From Bacillus sp. X1(2014) (GTDB lineage Bacteria > Bacillota > Bacilli > Bacillales_B > DSM-18226): a DNA stretch of 31,224 nt. Location of the stretch: the NCBI RefSeq assembly GCF_007678255.1, contig NZ_VEED01000033.1, positions 1-31,224 on the forward strand. The letters are read 5' to 3'. The first letter of the stretch is position 1. Every line of letters starts with the position of its first letter. This document shows positions 1 to 7,102 of the stretch, piece after piece. The notes under the pieces are model-generated. The model did not search any database. It was not told the origin of the DNA and saw only the letters and a program-made list of their open reading frames with translations. Position numbers and translations under genes: made by a program.

Positions 1-42
1 CAAGTAGAAAAGTCATCACAAGCCCCATCGACAGAATTATAA
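1..42 (+). CDS. C-terminal end of an upstream gene (partial)
   Basis: Frame 1 is open from the window edge and ends in TAA at 40-42, giving the tail QVEKSSQAPSTEL. A good intrinsic terminator follows 40 bases later, which supports a plus-strand gene ending here. Too little is visible to name a family. Confidence 0.4.
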   Translation, partial: QVEKSSQAPSTEL

Positions 43-81
43 TATCGTTTTTGAATGAAATACTGAGAAAAGTAGTTGTAA

Positions 82-110
82 ATCCCCGTGACAATGTCAG
101 GGGATTTTAT
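82..110 (+). terminator. Intrinsic terminator of the upstream gene
   Basis: Stem ATCCCC(g)TGAC / GTCAGGGGAT with loop AAT and one bulged G, followed by TTTTATTAT. It fits termination of the gene ending at 42. Confidence 0.7.
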
Positions 111-162
111 TATAAGGATTAATTGCTGATTGTTCTTAAACTACTTACAAAGGCAAGGTAAG

Positions 163-246
163 ATTGTGAAATATTGTACTTACACTAACGGGTGCTTTAC
201 TTTAATAAGAAGTAAAAAAGGATCTTCCGATCGAAGATTCTTTTTT
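163..246 (+). repeat. Array repeat copy 1 (leader, half A, hairpin)
   Basis: ATTGTGAAATATTGTACTTA, then CACTAACGGGTGC, a small TTTACTT/AAGTAAA hairpin, and a second hairpin GATCTTC-cgatc-GAAGATT before TTTTTT. Half B is missing. This is the leftmost copy, before the sigma operon. Confidence 0.75.
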
Positions 247-431
247 CATTGCCTATAAGGTCACAATTGCTTAGTATTTTTGCTAAGGTTCTGTCTGATA
301 GAAGAACTACTTTTCTGCTATTAAACAAATTCTTATCAAAAATGACTAAGTATTTTAGGATATATTAAAAAACCTTCGGCTAAAAAAGGAAGTTTTCCGT
401 CTAATAGGTATACACAAAAAAACAAAGGAAG

Positions 432-962
432 GTGAACAACATCATTGGGTCTAATCACAGAATTCCAGAGGATAACGATAAAGTTTATTTAGGGCTATTT
501 CGGCAATACGAACAGTTTATTTATAGGATGGCGTATGTTTACGTGAAAAATAAAGATGATGCACTAGACGTGGTTCAGGAAACAGCATACCAGTCCTACC
601 TAAAATTTAATACTTTGAATGACTTGAAGCTTTATAAAACTTGGATCATTAAAATTACAATAAATTGTGCTATTGATTTATTAAGAAAAAAAAAGAAAGT
701 GATTCCTTTAAACAAGGAAGTTGTTGAATTTGTATCTAAAAGTACGGAAGATATCCCTTTGACACTAACACTACAAGATTTGTTAGACGCACTAAATGAA
801 GATGAAAAAACTGTTCTATTACTAAAATACTATCAAGGATACACTTTTAGTGAGATTTCGGAGATATTGAATACACCATTAAGCACGGTGAAATCCGTTT
901 TATATCGAGCATTACAAAACCTTCGTAAAAAAACTAGGAGGGCTGATATGTATGGACAATAA
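432..962 (+). CDS. ECF-type RNA polymerase sigma factor
   Basis: Sigma-70 family, group 4 (ECF), about 176 aa, the usual size. Region 2 spans residues ~20-85 (FIYRMAYVYVKNKDDALDVVQE, with the usual DALDVVQET core; TWIIKITINCAIDLLRK). Region 4 spans ~110-165 (DEKTVLLLKYYQGYTFSEIS, then STVKSVLYRALQNLRKK), a helix-turn-helix that would read the -35 element. The next gene overlaps its end by 11 nt and looks like its anti-sigma partner, so it probably answers an envelope signal. Odd start: the GTG at 432 lies inside the Shine-Dalgarno stretch AAAGGAAGGTGA. An ATC (441) or ATT (444) a few codons on would have better spacing, so the exact start is uncertain. Confidence 0.88.
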   Translation: MNNIIGSNHRIPEDNDKVYLGLFRQYEQFIYRMAYVYVKNKDDALDVVQETAYQSYLKFNTLNDLKLYKTWIIKITINCAIDLLRKKKKVIPLNKEVVEFVSKSTEDIPLTLTLQDLLDALNEDEKTVLLLKYYQGYTFSEISEILNTPLSTVKSVLYRALQNLRKKTRRADMYGQ

Positions 963-1998
963 GATAAGACAAGAGTTAGATAAAATAGAGATTCCAGAGG
1001 AATTAAATAGCAGGGTAATATTAGGGATGGAGAATGCAAAAAGAGATTACGAAAGGCAACTTAAACCTGAAAGCAAGAGTGATAGAAAAATATGGAGTCT
1101 TAGAAGAAAAATAATGTTTTTCAGCAGTGTTGCTGTATTATTACTTGGTTTGTTTATAAGTTCTGCTTTTGTTTCTCCTGCAATGGCAAAAGTGATTTCA
1201 ACCATTCCATATTTAAGTTCAATTTTTAAATCAGAACCCATAGGTAGCCTAATTTTTGACGAATTGAAGGAAAAAGGATACAAAATTAGTGGAATAGGAA
1301 CGGGTTACTCGCCACAAAAAACATTCTATGTAACAGTAGAAGGAACAGACGATTATTATAGCGAAGTCAAAGATGAAGTTAAAAAGATAGTAGGAGAGAT
1401 TTTAGAATCAAAAGGCTATGATGCCTTTTCCGTAGAAGTCAAAAAAGAGCGAAAAGAAGATTATGTCCTTAGTGAAAAAGAATTGAATGAAAAAAGTATC
1501 ATCGAAAATGAGGTCACAAAAAAATTAAAAGAACTAAACTATAAATTTGATAGGGTACAAACTGACCCAACGGAGAAAACAATTTTTATTAATATAGTCG
1601 GTTCCAAGGAGTATTACCATTCCGTTCAAGATGGTGTTAAGAAAGTGGCATTAGAAGTTGCGGACGGAAATAAATATTCAGGTTATAAAATTAATGTAAC
1701 TAGAGTAACAACGGAGGTAAGACCAACCGGTAAAGGAGGTCAAATTACATCTACGATTGCTGATGGGCTTATGGCAAAAAAAGAGTTTAAAGTTACAGGG
1801 GTAGGTTATAAGGATAAACCTTTGAGCTTTATTATAAGTACCTCTGTCTTAAGTTCTGATCCAACAGCTAAAGCACTTGGAACTAAAATCGAATCAATGA
1901 TTGTTGAATTTCTACAATCCGAGGAAATATCGCCAATAGTAGATAACGAGCCTTATGAAATTACTGTAAATAGTAAAGACAATAAGAAGATAAACTGA
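952..1998 (+). CDS. Membrane-anchored anti-sigma-like protein (DUF4179/DUF4030-like)
   Basis: 348 aa. A charged cytoplasmic N-terminus (1-52) could hold the sigma factor, one membrane segment spans residues ~53-75 (MFFSSVAVLLLGLFISSAF), and the rest should lie outside the membrane. The outer part carries an internal duplication: KTFYVTVEGTDDYY..VKDEVKK near 124 and KTIFINIVGSKEYY..VQDGVKK near 205. AGGAGG at 936-941 precedes ATG 952, which lies inside the sigma gene, so translation is probably coupled. The anti-sigma role is inferred from position and topology; the DUF assignment is from memory and not certain. Confidence 0.75.
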   Translation: MDNKIRQELDKIEIPEELNSRVILGMENAKRDYERQLKPESKSDRKIWSLRRKIMFFSSVAVLLLGLFISSAFVSPAMAKVISTIPYLSSIFKSEPIGSLIFDELKEKGYKISGIGTGYSPQKTFYVTVEGTDDYYSEVKDEVKKIVGEILESKGYDAFSVEVKKERKEDYVLSEKELNEKSIIENEVTKKLKELNYKFDRVQTDPTEKTIFINIVGSKEYYHSVQDGVKKVALEVADGNKYSGYKINVTRVTTEVRPTGKGGQITSTIADGLMAKKEFKVTGVGYKDKPLSFIISTSVLSSDPTAKALGTKIESMIVEFLQSEEISPIVDNEPYEITVNSKDNKKIN

Positions 1999-2046
1999 AG
2001 AGCAATGGCTGCCGACCAAAGGCGATGTTTGTTTGATAGGTGAATA

Positions 2047-2074
2047 TTGTCATGATATACTAATATTGTAAAAT
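2047..2074 (+). promoter_or_regulatory. Promoter for the Ltp-repeat gene
   Basis: TTGTCA (2047-2052), 16-nt spacer, TAAAAT (2069-2074), SigA-like. It lies just before AAGGGGGC and ATG 2093, so the gene seems to be transcribed apart from the sigma operon. Confidence 0.5.
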
Positions 2075-2092
2075 AATAAGGGGGCACTGGAA

Positions 2093-2773
2093 ATGGAGAA
2101 GAAACAAAAACAGAAAAAGCCATTTTATAAAAAATGGTGGGTTTGGGTGATTGCAATTATTATTATTGCGTCTGCTGTCAACGGCGGCAACGATGAAGAG
2201 ACAGCGGACACAAACAAAAATGAAAGCAAGGCGCCTGTCACCGAAACAGCAAAGGATAAGCCAGAGGTGAAAAAAGAGGAACCAAAAAAAGAGGTTACGA
2301 AGGCAGAGGATAATGTTCCTGCAGAATATAAGTCTGCTTTGAATAAAGCTGAAACGTATGCAGAAGCAATGAGCATGTCAAAACAAGGAATTTATGACCA
2401 ATTAACCTCAGTAAATGGTGAAAAGTTTTCTCCAGAAGCTGCAAAATATGCAATGGATCATCTTGAATTTGACTGGAAAGCAAATGCTTTAAAAAAAGCT
2501 GAAACCTATTCAGAAACTATGTACATGTCAAAACAAGGAATTTATGACCAACTTATTTCTGAAAACGGTGAAAAATATACTAAAGACGAAGCACAGTATG
2601 CAATTGACAATATTAAAGCCGATTTTAATAAAAATGCCTTGGAAAAAGCAAAAACTTATCAAGAAACAATGAGTATGTCACCAGAAGCGATAAGGGACCA
2701 ACTGACTTCTCAAAATGGTGAAAAATTCACAAAAGCAGAAGCTGATTACGCTATTAAGAATTTAAATAAATAA
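2093..2773 (+). CDS. Ltp-family surface protein with three Ltp repeats
   Basis: 226 aa. A lysine-rich N-terminus is followed by one membrane segment (residues ~15-30, WVWVIAIIIIASAV), a Lys/Glu-rich linker to about residue 78, and three repeats of ~48 aa (starting near 82, 132, 180) of the form ALxKAxTYxExMxMSxxxIxDQLxSxNGEKF, then a short acidic helix. This is the host-cell surface-exposed lipoprotein (Ltp) repeat. The founding Ltp, from Streptococcus thermophilus phage TP-J34, blocks DNA entry of competing phages. Here the anchor is a plain transmembrane helix with no lipobox Cys. A phage-exclusion role is possible, but many chromosomal relatives have unknown roles. It has its own promoter and terminator. 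Confidence 0.85.
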   Translation: MEKKQKQKKPFYKKWWVWVIAIIIIASAVNGGNDEETADTNKNESKAPVTETAKDKPEVKKEEPKKEVTKAEDNVPAEYKSALNKAETYAEAMSMSKQGIYDQLTSVNGEKFSPEAAKYAMDHLEFDWKANALKKAETYSETMYMSKQGIYDQLISENGEKYTKDEAQYAIDNIKADFNKNALEKAKTYQETMSMSPEAIRDQLTSQNGEKFTKAEADYAIKNLNK

Positions 2774-2776
2774 AAC

Positions 2777-2818
2777 GTAAAACGCCTTTAACTAAAGAAT
2801 TGGTTAAGGGCGTTTTAT
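2777..2818 (+). terminator. Strong intrinsic terminator of the Ltp gene
   Basis: AAACGCCTTTAAC paired with GTTAAGGGCGTTT around loop TAAAGAATTG, followed by TATTTTC. It is not part of the array repeat family. Confidence 0.85.
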
Positions 2819-2904
2819 TTTCATTTAGGGAGCGAGCCTCTCTTAATAATCGGGGGTGACGATGCTAAAATGAGCATTGCCTTTTTACTTTGTATAATAG
2901 TCAG

Positions 2905-2990
2905 TTTGTGAAATATTGTACTTAGAGTAACGGGTGCTTGAGTTAAACAAAAAGGGTTGCTGCTGCGGCTTTTTTCTTGTTCCACTTGTT
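2905..2990 (+). repeat. Array repeat copy 2
   Basis: TTTGTGAAATATTGTACTTA, GAGTAACGGGTGCTTGAGTT, hairpin GTTGC-tgct-GCGGC with TTTTTTC, then a half-B start CTTGTTCCACTTG that has lost the GGGGCAG core. The bases to 3078 and on to 3278 hold no gene I can support. Confidence 0.75.
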
Positions 2991-3278
2991 CCATGATCGG
3001 GCCATTTTCTTGAAAAAGAAGTTGGATAAACGTTTCATTGACTCTCCAGGAAAACTTAGGTTGTACTGTAGGTATCATCTTACCGTTAATAAAATAATAT
3101 CAGGCTGATAATGCTTCCATTTAAACAAATTTCCTTTTTACATACGGATTATTCACTTTTTTAGTGTTATATTTTCTTCCATTTTTTATTTTATGTGTTA
3201 GATAATATTCCATTTTTTAACTGAATTTCTATTTGAGATGATAAGATAAAAGTAATTCATGATAAGGGTGGGATCGAT

Positions 3279-3527
3279 TTGACAATCCATAAGGAACAAA
3301 TTCTTTGTCAACAGCTGACCCGTGATGCAATTGTAAGATTAGTAGGGAAGGCCAATGAATTTGAAAGCTATGTATTAGTAGAGATGCATCAAAAATGTAT
3401 AAATGCAAAAAGTATATTATGCATGTCCATGTTCGGCGGAAAAAGCGGTATCATGACTTTACATGCTTCTGGAAAGGATAGCAAAGAAGCGGTTAAGGTA
3501 TTAAAGACAATTTTTACGAAGTGCTAA
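3279..3527 (+). CDS. HPr-like protein lacking the phospho-histidine
   Basis: 82 aa, close to HPr/Crh size. LVGKANEFES aligns with the LVQTASKFDS segment of HPr, and NAKSILCMSM with the regulatory Ser46 segment NLKSIMGVMS (here Ser45). At the place of the catalytic His15 there is Thr14, and the usual Arg is Asp. It cannot pass phosphate in the sugar phosphotransferase system, but HPr-kinase-type serine phosphorylation remains possible, as in Crh. Divergent enough that a role in catabolite control is only a guess. Start is TTG with AAGGGTGGG upstream. It stands alone. Confidence 0.65.
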   Translation: MTIHKEQILCQQLTRDAIVRLVGKANEFESYVLVEMHQKCINAKSILCMSMFGGKSGIMTLHASGKDSKEAVKVLKTIFTKC

Positions 3528-3579
3528 TGGAATAATAGTGTAGTATTGTGTCTGCGAAGATAAAGGAGGTTATCAATGA

Positions 3580-4044
3580 ATGAGAGATACGTGGAGGATT
3601 ACCTCGCAAAAAGCGATTTTTGAGTTTAGTAAACTTCCGGCTTTTCGTATCGCTGTCCCATCAATATTACAATTTATCTTAAATGCATCATTAATCATAC
3701 TTGCGACGGTGTTATGTATTTTAATGGCTAAAGAAATCTTTCATTTTGTAGAATTCATTGTCACATCTGAAGCAACCAATTTTCAACATTTCTTCGAACA
3801 GATCCTTGTCTTTTTTCTCTATTTTGAATTTATCTCAATGATTGTAAAATATTTTTACGAGAACTACCATTTTCCGATGAGATACTTTCTCTACATTGGC
3901 ATTACAGCAATGATCCGCTTAATTATTGTGGATCATGACAACCCATTCAATACATTATTACATGCTTTCGTTATCCTCATTTTAATTTTGAGCTACTATA
4001 TTATTAACAAAACACCTTCCAGGAAAAGCATCAATAATAAATAA
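3580..4044 (+). CDS. psiE: PsiE family membrane protein
   Basis: 154 aa, four membrane segments. The family core is very clear: VFFLYFEFISMIVKYF, YHFPMRYFLYIGITAMIRL and the DH motif IIVDHDNPF (residues ~78-122). PsiE is induced by phosphate starvation in enterobacteria; its biochemical role is unknown. AAAGGAGGT at 3562-3570 favours ATG 3580; an overlapping ATG at 3576 is in another frame and closes early. Confidence 0.88.
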   Translation: MRDTWRITSQKAIFEFSKLPAFRIAVPSILQFILNASLIILATVLCILMAKEIFHFVEFIVTSEATNFQHFFEQILVFFLYFEFISMIVKYFYENYHFPMRYFLYIGITAMIRLIIVDHDNPFNTLLHAFVILILILSYYIINKTPSRKSINNK

Positions 4045-4048
4045 TTAG

Positions 4049-4234
4049 TTGAATTACCATCACCTAATACCAGTTGATTTTATTAAGCTCGGTACACACG
4101 AAATACAAGAAATGAAACTAGATTTTGGGAATTTAGATGATTGGGGAATCAATGGACTTATAGGACTTGATATCTTAATGAATGGAAAGTTTATCATTGA
4201 TTTAGAGAAATTAGAATTAGTTCAAAATCATTAA
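4049..4234 (+). pseudogene. C-terminal remnant of a retropepsin-like aspartic protease gene
   Basis: About 61 codons open from a TTG; the readable part INGLIGLDILMNGKFIIDLE matches the end of clan AA aspartic protease domains (G-(I/L)-LG-D-x-L followed by I-D-L). The catalytic D-(S/T)-G half and N-terminus are absent and there is no Shine-Dalgarno site, so this is a 5'-truncated gene. The break is right at AATTAGTTGAAT, which resembles the 3' arm of half B of the array repeat, so loss of the front end may be linked to that element. Confidence 0.5.
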
Positions 4235-4333
4235 ACAAAATATGAAATGATAAAAATTAGAATATGTAAAAAGAAATTGGTTGCTATTCAGCAATGCCAG
4301 GCAATAGCTGTGGTAAAAGTCTTTAAAACGATC

Positions 4334-4383
4334 CTCAACAATCGGGTGCGATACTTCAAGATGGAGGTCGTCTTTTTTTTTTG
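4334..4383 (+). repeat. Array repeat copy 3a (half A plus hairpin)
   Basis: CTCAACAATCGGGTGCGATACTTC...GAGGTCGTC then ten T residues: half A core with its hairpin (ACTTC-aagatg-GAGGT inner stem) and terminator T-tract. The 100 bases before it (4235-4333) show no gene. Confidence 0.65.
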
Positions 4384-4391
4384 CAAAGAAA

Positions 4392-4440
4392 GATTGTGAA
4401 ATGGTGTACTTAAACAATCGGAGCAGATTAGTTCAAGAAG
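4392..4440 (+). repeat. Array repeat copy 3b (leader fused directly to half B)
   Basis: GATTGTGAAATGGTGTACTTAAA, normally the leader of half A, runs straight into CAATCGGAGCAGATTAGTTCAAGAAG, a half-B 3' arm. The hairpin between the halves is missing, so this is an A/B hybrid like the copy at 23670. Confidence 0.7.
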
Positions 4441-4546
4441 GATTGAACTCTTATTAGTGGGTTAAATTGGTAACAAATGAATTGAAACATCATTTGTTAG
4501 GGGAACGTATAAAGAGAAACATTAAAAATTTGAAGGGGTTTAATTA

Positions 4547-5095
4547 ATGGACGATATTAATAAAAAACATTCTGGGACAAACAAGAAAAATCGTCAAGTC
4601 CAATTAATAAAAATCATCAGACGTATTTGGTATGTTTCATTTGTTGTGGGAGTTGGAGCAACCATGTCGCAATACAAATTTCCGTTTAAGGAAATGTTTT
4701 GGATTATCTCTATAACTTCACTAATTCTTGCTTTTTCTTGTACTGTCATGATCTTTAAAAAAGACTATGAAATAGTAGACCGTGTTCTTTATACAATCGC
4801 TACAATAGTGTTATTGGTTATGAACCCACATTGGCTAGACGTTCCTGCATATTTAACAAATGATTATGAAGTTGTTAAAGGAGTTCCAACTGAATTTGAT
4901 TATAGAAGTTCATATAAGGCAGGAAAGTATTTACATGTTAAGGTTCAAAATGAGGAATTGAAATTGCCGACAAATGTTCCTGAATCACATTCTGATGGAT
5001 GGTTTATCATTCGTTACCTTCCGAATTCAAAGTTCATCATGGACTTTAAGATTCTAACAAAACAGGAAACAGAAGAAAAACTGAGGAAGGAATAA
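4547..5095 (+). CDS. Membrane protein, paralogue of the 27132 gene
   Basis: 182 aa. Three hydrophobic segments (residues ~27-45, 52-70, 80-98) are followed by a soluble C-terminal domain with YEVVKGVPTEFDYRS, a WFIIRYLPNSKFIMDFKI stretch and KQETEEKL. The protein at 27132-27713 has the same layout and the same motifs (YKVVEGIPNR, WFYIRYFPHSKFILDFKI, KEETRKKL), so the two are diverged copies in separate units of the array. Start ATG has GAAGGGG upstream. Family and function unknown to me. Confidence 0.75.
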   Translation: MDDINKKHSGTNKKNRQVQLIKIIRRIWYVSFVVGVGATMSQYKFPFKEMFWIISITSLILAFSCTVMIFKKDYEIVDRVLYTIATIVLLVMNPHWLDVPAYLTNDYEVVKGVPTEFDYRSSYKAGKYLHVKVQNEELKLPTNVPESHSDGWFIIRYLPNSKFIMDFKILTKQETEEKLRKE

Positions 5096-5181
5096 CTTTC
5101 TGTTTAACGATTGTTATGGTGGCTCTTATTAAAATGAATTACAGTATTTGCCCATACTAACAGTGAAGGTTGGACATAAAA

Positions 5182-5457
5182 ATGAGAATTATTCGTCTTA
5201 TAGCGATTCTTACTATTGTTGCAGGAATAATAGGATGGATTATCACTTTTAGCGTAAATTCAGATAATAGTCCATATGCAATGGCTTGGCAAACAACTTG
5301 GATAGTTAATCCAATCGGGTTTATTCTGAGCATTATTCTGGTTAATAAGCAAGTAAAGTACGGTATCTTGTTACTTGTATTAAATTTAATTTTAACTACC
5401 AGTGTTTTCCCAATGTGGTTTTTGATAGACTTTATGAATATGTTAATAGAGGGTTGA
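5182..5457 (+). CDS. Small three-helix membrane protein
   Basis: 91 aa from ATG 5182; a TTG at 5170 is in frame but touches the GAAGG ribosome site, so the ATG is better placed. Three hydrophobic segments (residues ~3-25, 43-58, 62-88). No family recognised. It lies 86 bases after the previous gene with no clear terminator between, so the two may be cotranscribed; a terminator follows at 5498. Confidence 0.6.
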   Translation: MRIIRLIAILTIVAGIIGWIITFSVNSDNSPYAMAWQTTWIVNPIGFILSIILVNKQVKYGILLLVLNLILTTSVFPMWFLIDFMNMLIEG

Positions 5458-5497
5458 AGAAGGAAGAAATATGGTTTTTGTTTGCCTATTGGTTTGG

Positions 5498-5532
5498 TTG
5501 AAGAATCCTTCGTTTAGGAGGGTTCTTTTTTA
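5498..5532 (+). terminator. Intrinsic terminator after the small membrane protein
   Basis: AGAATCCTTC-gttta-GGAGGGTTCT followed by TTTTT. GGTTGAAG before it and TTCTTCAACTA after it may be worn arms of the array repeat. Between 5533 and 5720 I see no gene. Confidence 0.65.
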
Positions 5533-5722
5533 ACCTAGCCTTTCTTCAACTACCATGAAAATAAGTTTCTTCAAGATTAGAAAATGACAATACTTAAGAA
5601 GACCCTACTCAAACGTTAAAAAAAGAGGAGAGCGATAATAATAAGTCTATGGATTAGGGTTGACTGGATTAAGGTCAGTATCAGTATTGACACTTCCTAA
5701 CCATTTTCATTCTCTGTGGTGA

Positions 5723-5775
5723 AGCACTGATTTTGTGCTGCATGGATGGCTAACGGGGCAGGTTAGTTGAAGTAA
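5723..5775 (+). repeat. Array repeat copy 5 (hairpin plus half B)
   Basis: Small hairpin AGCAC-tgatttt-GTGCT, then GGCTAACGGGGCAGGTTAGTTGAAG, a near-consensus half B. Half A and the leader are not recognisable. Confidence 0.7.
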
Positions 5776-5779
5776 AATA

Positions 5780-5788
5780 TGCTAGAAT
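5780..5788 (+). promoter_or_regulatory. Extended -10 box beyond repeat copy 5
   Basis: TGCTAGAAT, a TGn extended -10, 37 bases before ATG 5825 and a few bases after the half-B arm. No good -35 is visible, as expected for extended -10 promoters. Confidence 0.5.
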
Positions 5789-5824
5789 TAAAGTAAATTA
5801 TTTAGTGAGCAATGGAGTTAAAAA

Positions 5825-6262
5825 ATGCTGAACTTGTCGGGGAAGGTGGCTGTATATCAACTTGGATTGGGTATAGGGTATTTTAAACTTCCTAAAGTAG
5901 TGGAATGGGTTGATTTAACCATATTACAACTGGACTCTTCTGAAATTCCTAATCAATTGTACGAAGTTTCGTTATCGAGTAATAAAAAAATCGATTACGT
6001 TATCAGCCTTTTAAGTGAAATTACCAGAGGAAATTACATAGAAAGTGCATCAAAAGTTATATTAGGCCTTCTGTGCAAATCATTTGAGAAAAAAGAAATC
6101 GAAATTCAACAAATGGTCACTTTGATGTATAGATTAGCTTGGGAACGAAATATTGAAGATGAAATATTTTCAAAAATAAATGGCGATGGATATGGAGATA
6201 TGCAAAGTGTGAAAAAAGAAATACAGGAATTTTTAGGTAATATGAAATGTACGGTGAGTTAA
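5825..6262 (+). CDS. Hypothetical protein, 145 aa
   Basis: Soluble, largely helical. WVDLTILQLDSSEIPNQLYEVSLSS...YVISLLSEI (residues ~28-68) has the look of small immunity-type or DUF2247-like proteins, but I cannot place it firmly. ATG 5825 has a weak ATGGAG site before it and its own extended -10 upstream. It forms a single-gene unit between two array repeats; the downstream copy begins within ten bases of the stop. Confidence 0.6.
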   Translation: MLNLSGKVAVYQLGLGIGYFKLPKVVEWVDLTILQLDSSEIPNQLYEVSLSSNKKIDYVISLLSEITRGNYIESASKVILGLLCKSFEKKEIEIQQMVTLMYRLAWERNIEDEIFSKINGDGYGDMQSVKKEIQEFLGNMKCTVS

Positions 6263-6268
6263 TATAAT

Positions 6269-6349
6269 GCTTGTTTAACTAACGGAGGCTTTGTTAAGGA
6301 CGATGATCGCTGCGGCGGTCATTTTTTCTTGTTGAACTAACGGGCAGGT
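6269..6349 (+). repeat. Array repeat copy 6, 5' part (split by a group II intron)
   Basis: GCTTGTTTAACTAACGGAGGC (half A), hairpin ATGATCGC-tgcg-GCGGTCAT with TTTTTTC, then CTTGTTGAACTAACGGGCAGGT, the 5' arm and core of half B. The reading resumes with TAGTTCAAG at 7027 after the intron; joined, the two parts give the usual CTAACGGGCAGGTTAGTTCAA. Confidence 0.85.
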
Positions 6350-7026
6350 GTGCGGCCGAGCCTAGGTCGTATCATATAGCGGGTGGGATTCCCGCCGAGT
6401 AAGAACTAGCCATTCGCTTGTAGCGAGTCTTGGAGGGCTAAAGGTAACTTTAGTCTTTAAGCGTAGACAGTTATTTGGCGGGCCGAAAGCCTAATGGTTG
6501 AAGGGATTGGGCTCCATAATGTTAGTAAATCGAGAGGGCAGATGCTTTACCTGCAGCAGAAAGCTACATTTTATCCTTCGTTAGGGACAAGATGGATAAA
6601 ACCTCTCTGGAGTCAGAGACCTTGGCACGTTACACATCGATATGATACGGCAACTCGGGAGATCCTACCGGTCTTTTCTTATTAGAAGAGTATGGTGTAC
6701 AAGCGATAAAAAGCAAGAAGACCAAATGCTGTGTAGGGAGTCGGATAGCAGCGTAGTACCAATGAAGTTGGGTAATGCCAATGGAGGAAAGGCTAGCTAC
6801 CAGTTATCGCCCTTACTAGGGAAACATTTACTACACTCAGAGGTAGGGATAAGTGGAAACAAAACTACTAAGGATAGCAGAAGTAGCAAAATCTCAATCT
6901 AAGAGATTAGCTACATTTTTGTGAATGGTAACTAGGAGGAGCCGTGTGCATTAATATGCAAGCACGGTTCTGTGAGGGGGTGGATTACAATCTACCGCAA
7001 GGTAGAAAGGCTCCATTCTACTCGAC
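6350..7026 (+). mobile_element. ORF-less group II intron, 677 bp, inside an array repeat
   Basis: Starts GTGCG and ends CTACTCGAC. Domain V is complete at 6939-6970: GAGCCGTG / CACGGTTC lower stem with the AGC triad, AG bulge, TGCAT-taat-ATGCA upper stem. Domain VI follows (6971-7026) with CTACC-gcaa-GGTAG and unpaired A's as branch candidates. Predicted EBS1 ACCTGC (6549-6554) is the exact complement of the last six 5'-exon bases GCAGGT, and EBS2 GTTAGT (6521-6526) of exon bases ACTAAC (6336-6341). No reverse transcriptase is encoded; domain IV is tiny and the open frames at 6494-6902 have no maturase motifs. It would need a maturase from elsewhere. RNA class not assigned. Confidence 0.88.
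6939..6970 (+). ncRNA. Group II intron domain V
   Basis: 32-nt catalytic hairpin: 8-bp lower stem, 2-nt AG bulge, 5-bp upper stem, TAAT loop. All pairs form, one being G-T, so the ribozyme core looks intact although the intron lacks a protein. Confidence 0.88.
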
Positions 7027-7037
7027 TAGTTCAAGAA
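7027..7037 (+). repeat. Array repeat copy 6, 3' part after the intron
   Basis: TAGTTCAAGAA, the half-B 3' arm that pairs with TTGAACTA on the other side of the intron. Confidence 0.75.
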
Positions 7038-7063
7038 TTATATTACTTCAAGAAATGAGCGTA

Positions 7064-7072
7064 TGGTAAAAT
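7064..7072 (+). promoter_or_regulatory. Extended -10 box before the 7103 lipoprotein
   Basis: TGGTAAAAT, 31 bases before the TTG start and shortly after the half-B 3' arm, the same arrangement as in copies 5, 11, 12 and 15. Confidence 0.5.
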
Positions 7073-7102
7073 TTACATATCGTTATTAGAGGAGGAATAT
7101 AT

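Noticed and set aside
371..401. ECF autoregulatory promoter (AACC ... CGTC) before the sigma gene
   Set aside because: Both boxes exist, but the spacer is 23 bases where 16-17 are usual, so I do not claim it.
2821..3078. Minus-strand protein of 85 aa
   Set aside because: It is largely the reverse reading of repeat copy 2 (…NPFCLTQAPVTLSTIF), has no ribosome site, and runs through the hairpin.
4217..4417. Minus-strand 66-aa frame
   Set aside because: Covers repeat copies 3a and 3b in reverse and starts with no ribosome site.
6494..6902. Two overlapping plus-strand frames of 63 and 86 aa
   Set aside because: They lie within the group II intron RNA domains and show no reverse transcriptase or maturase motif.
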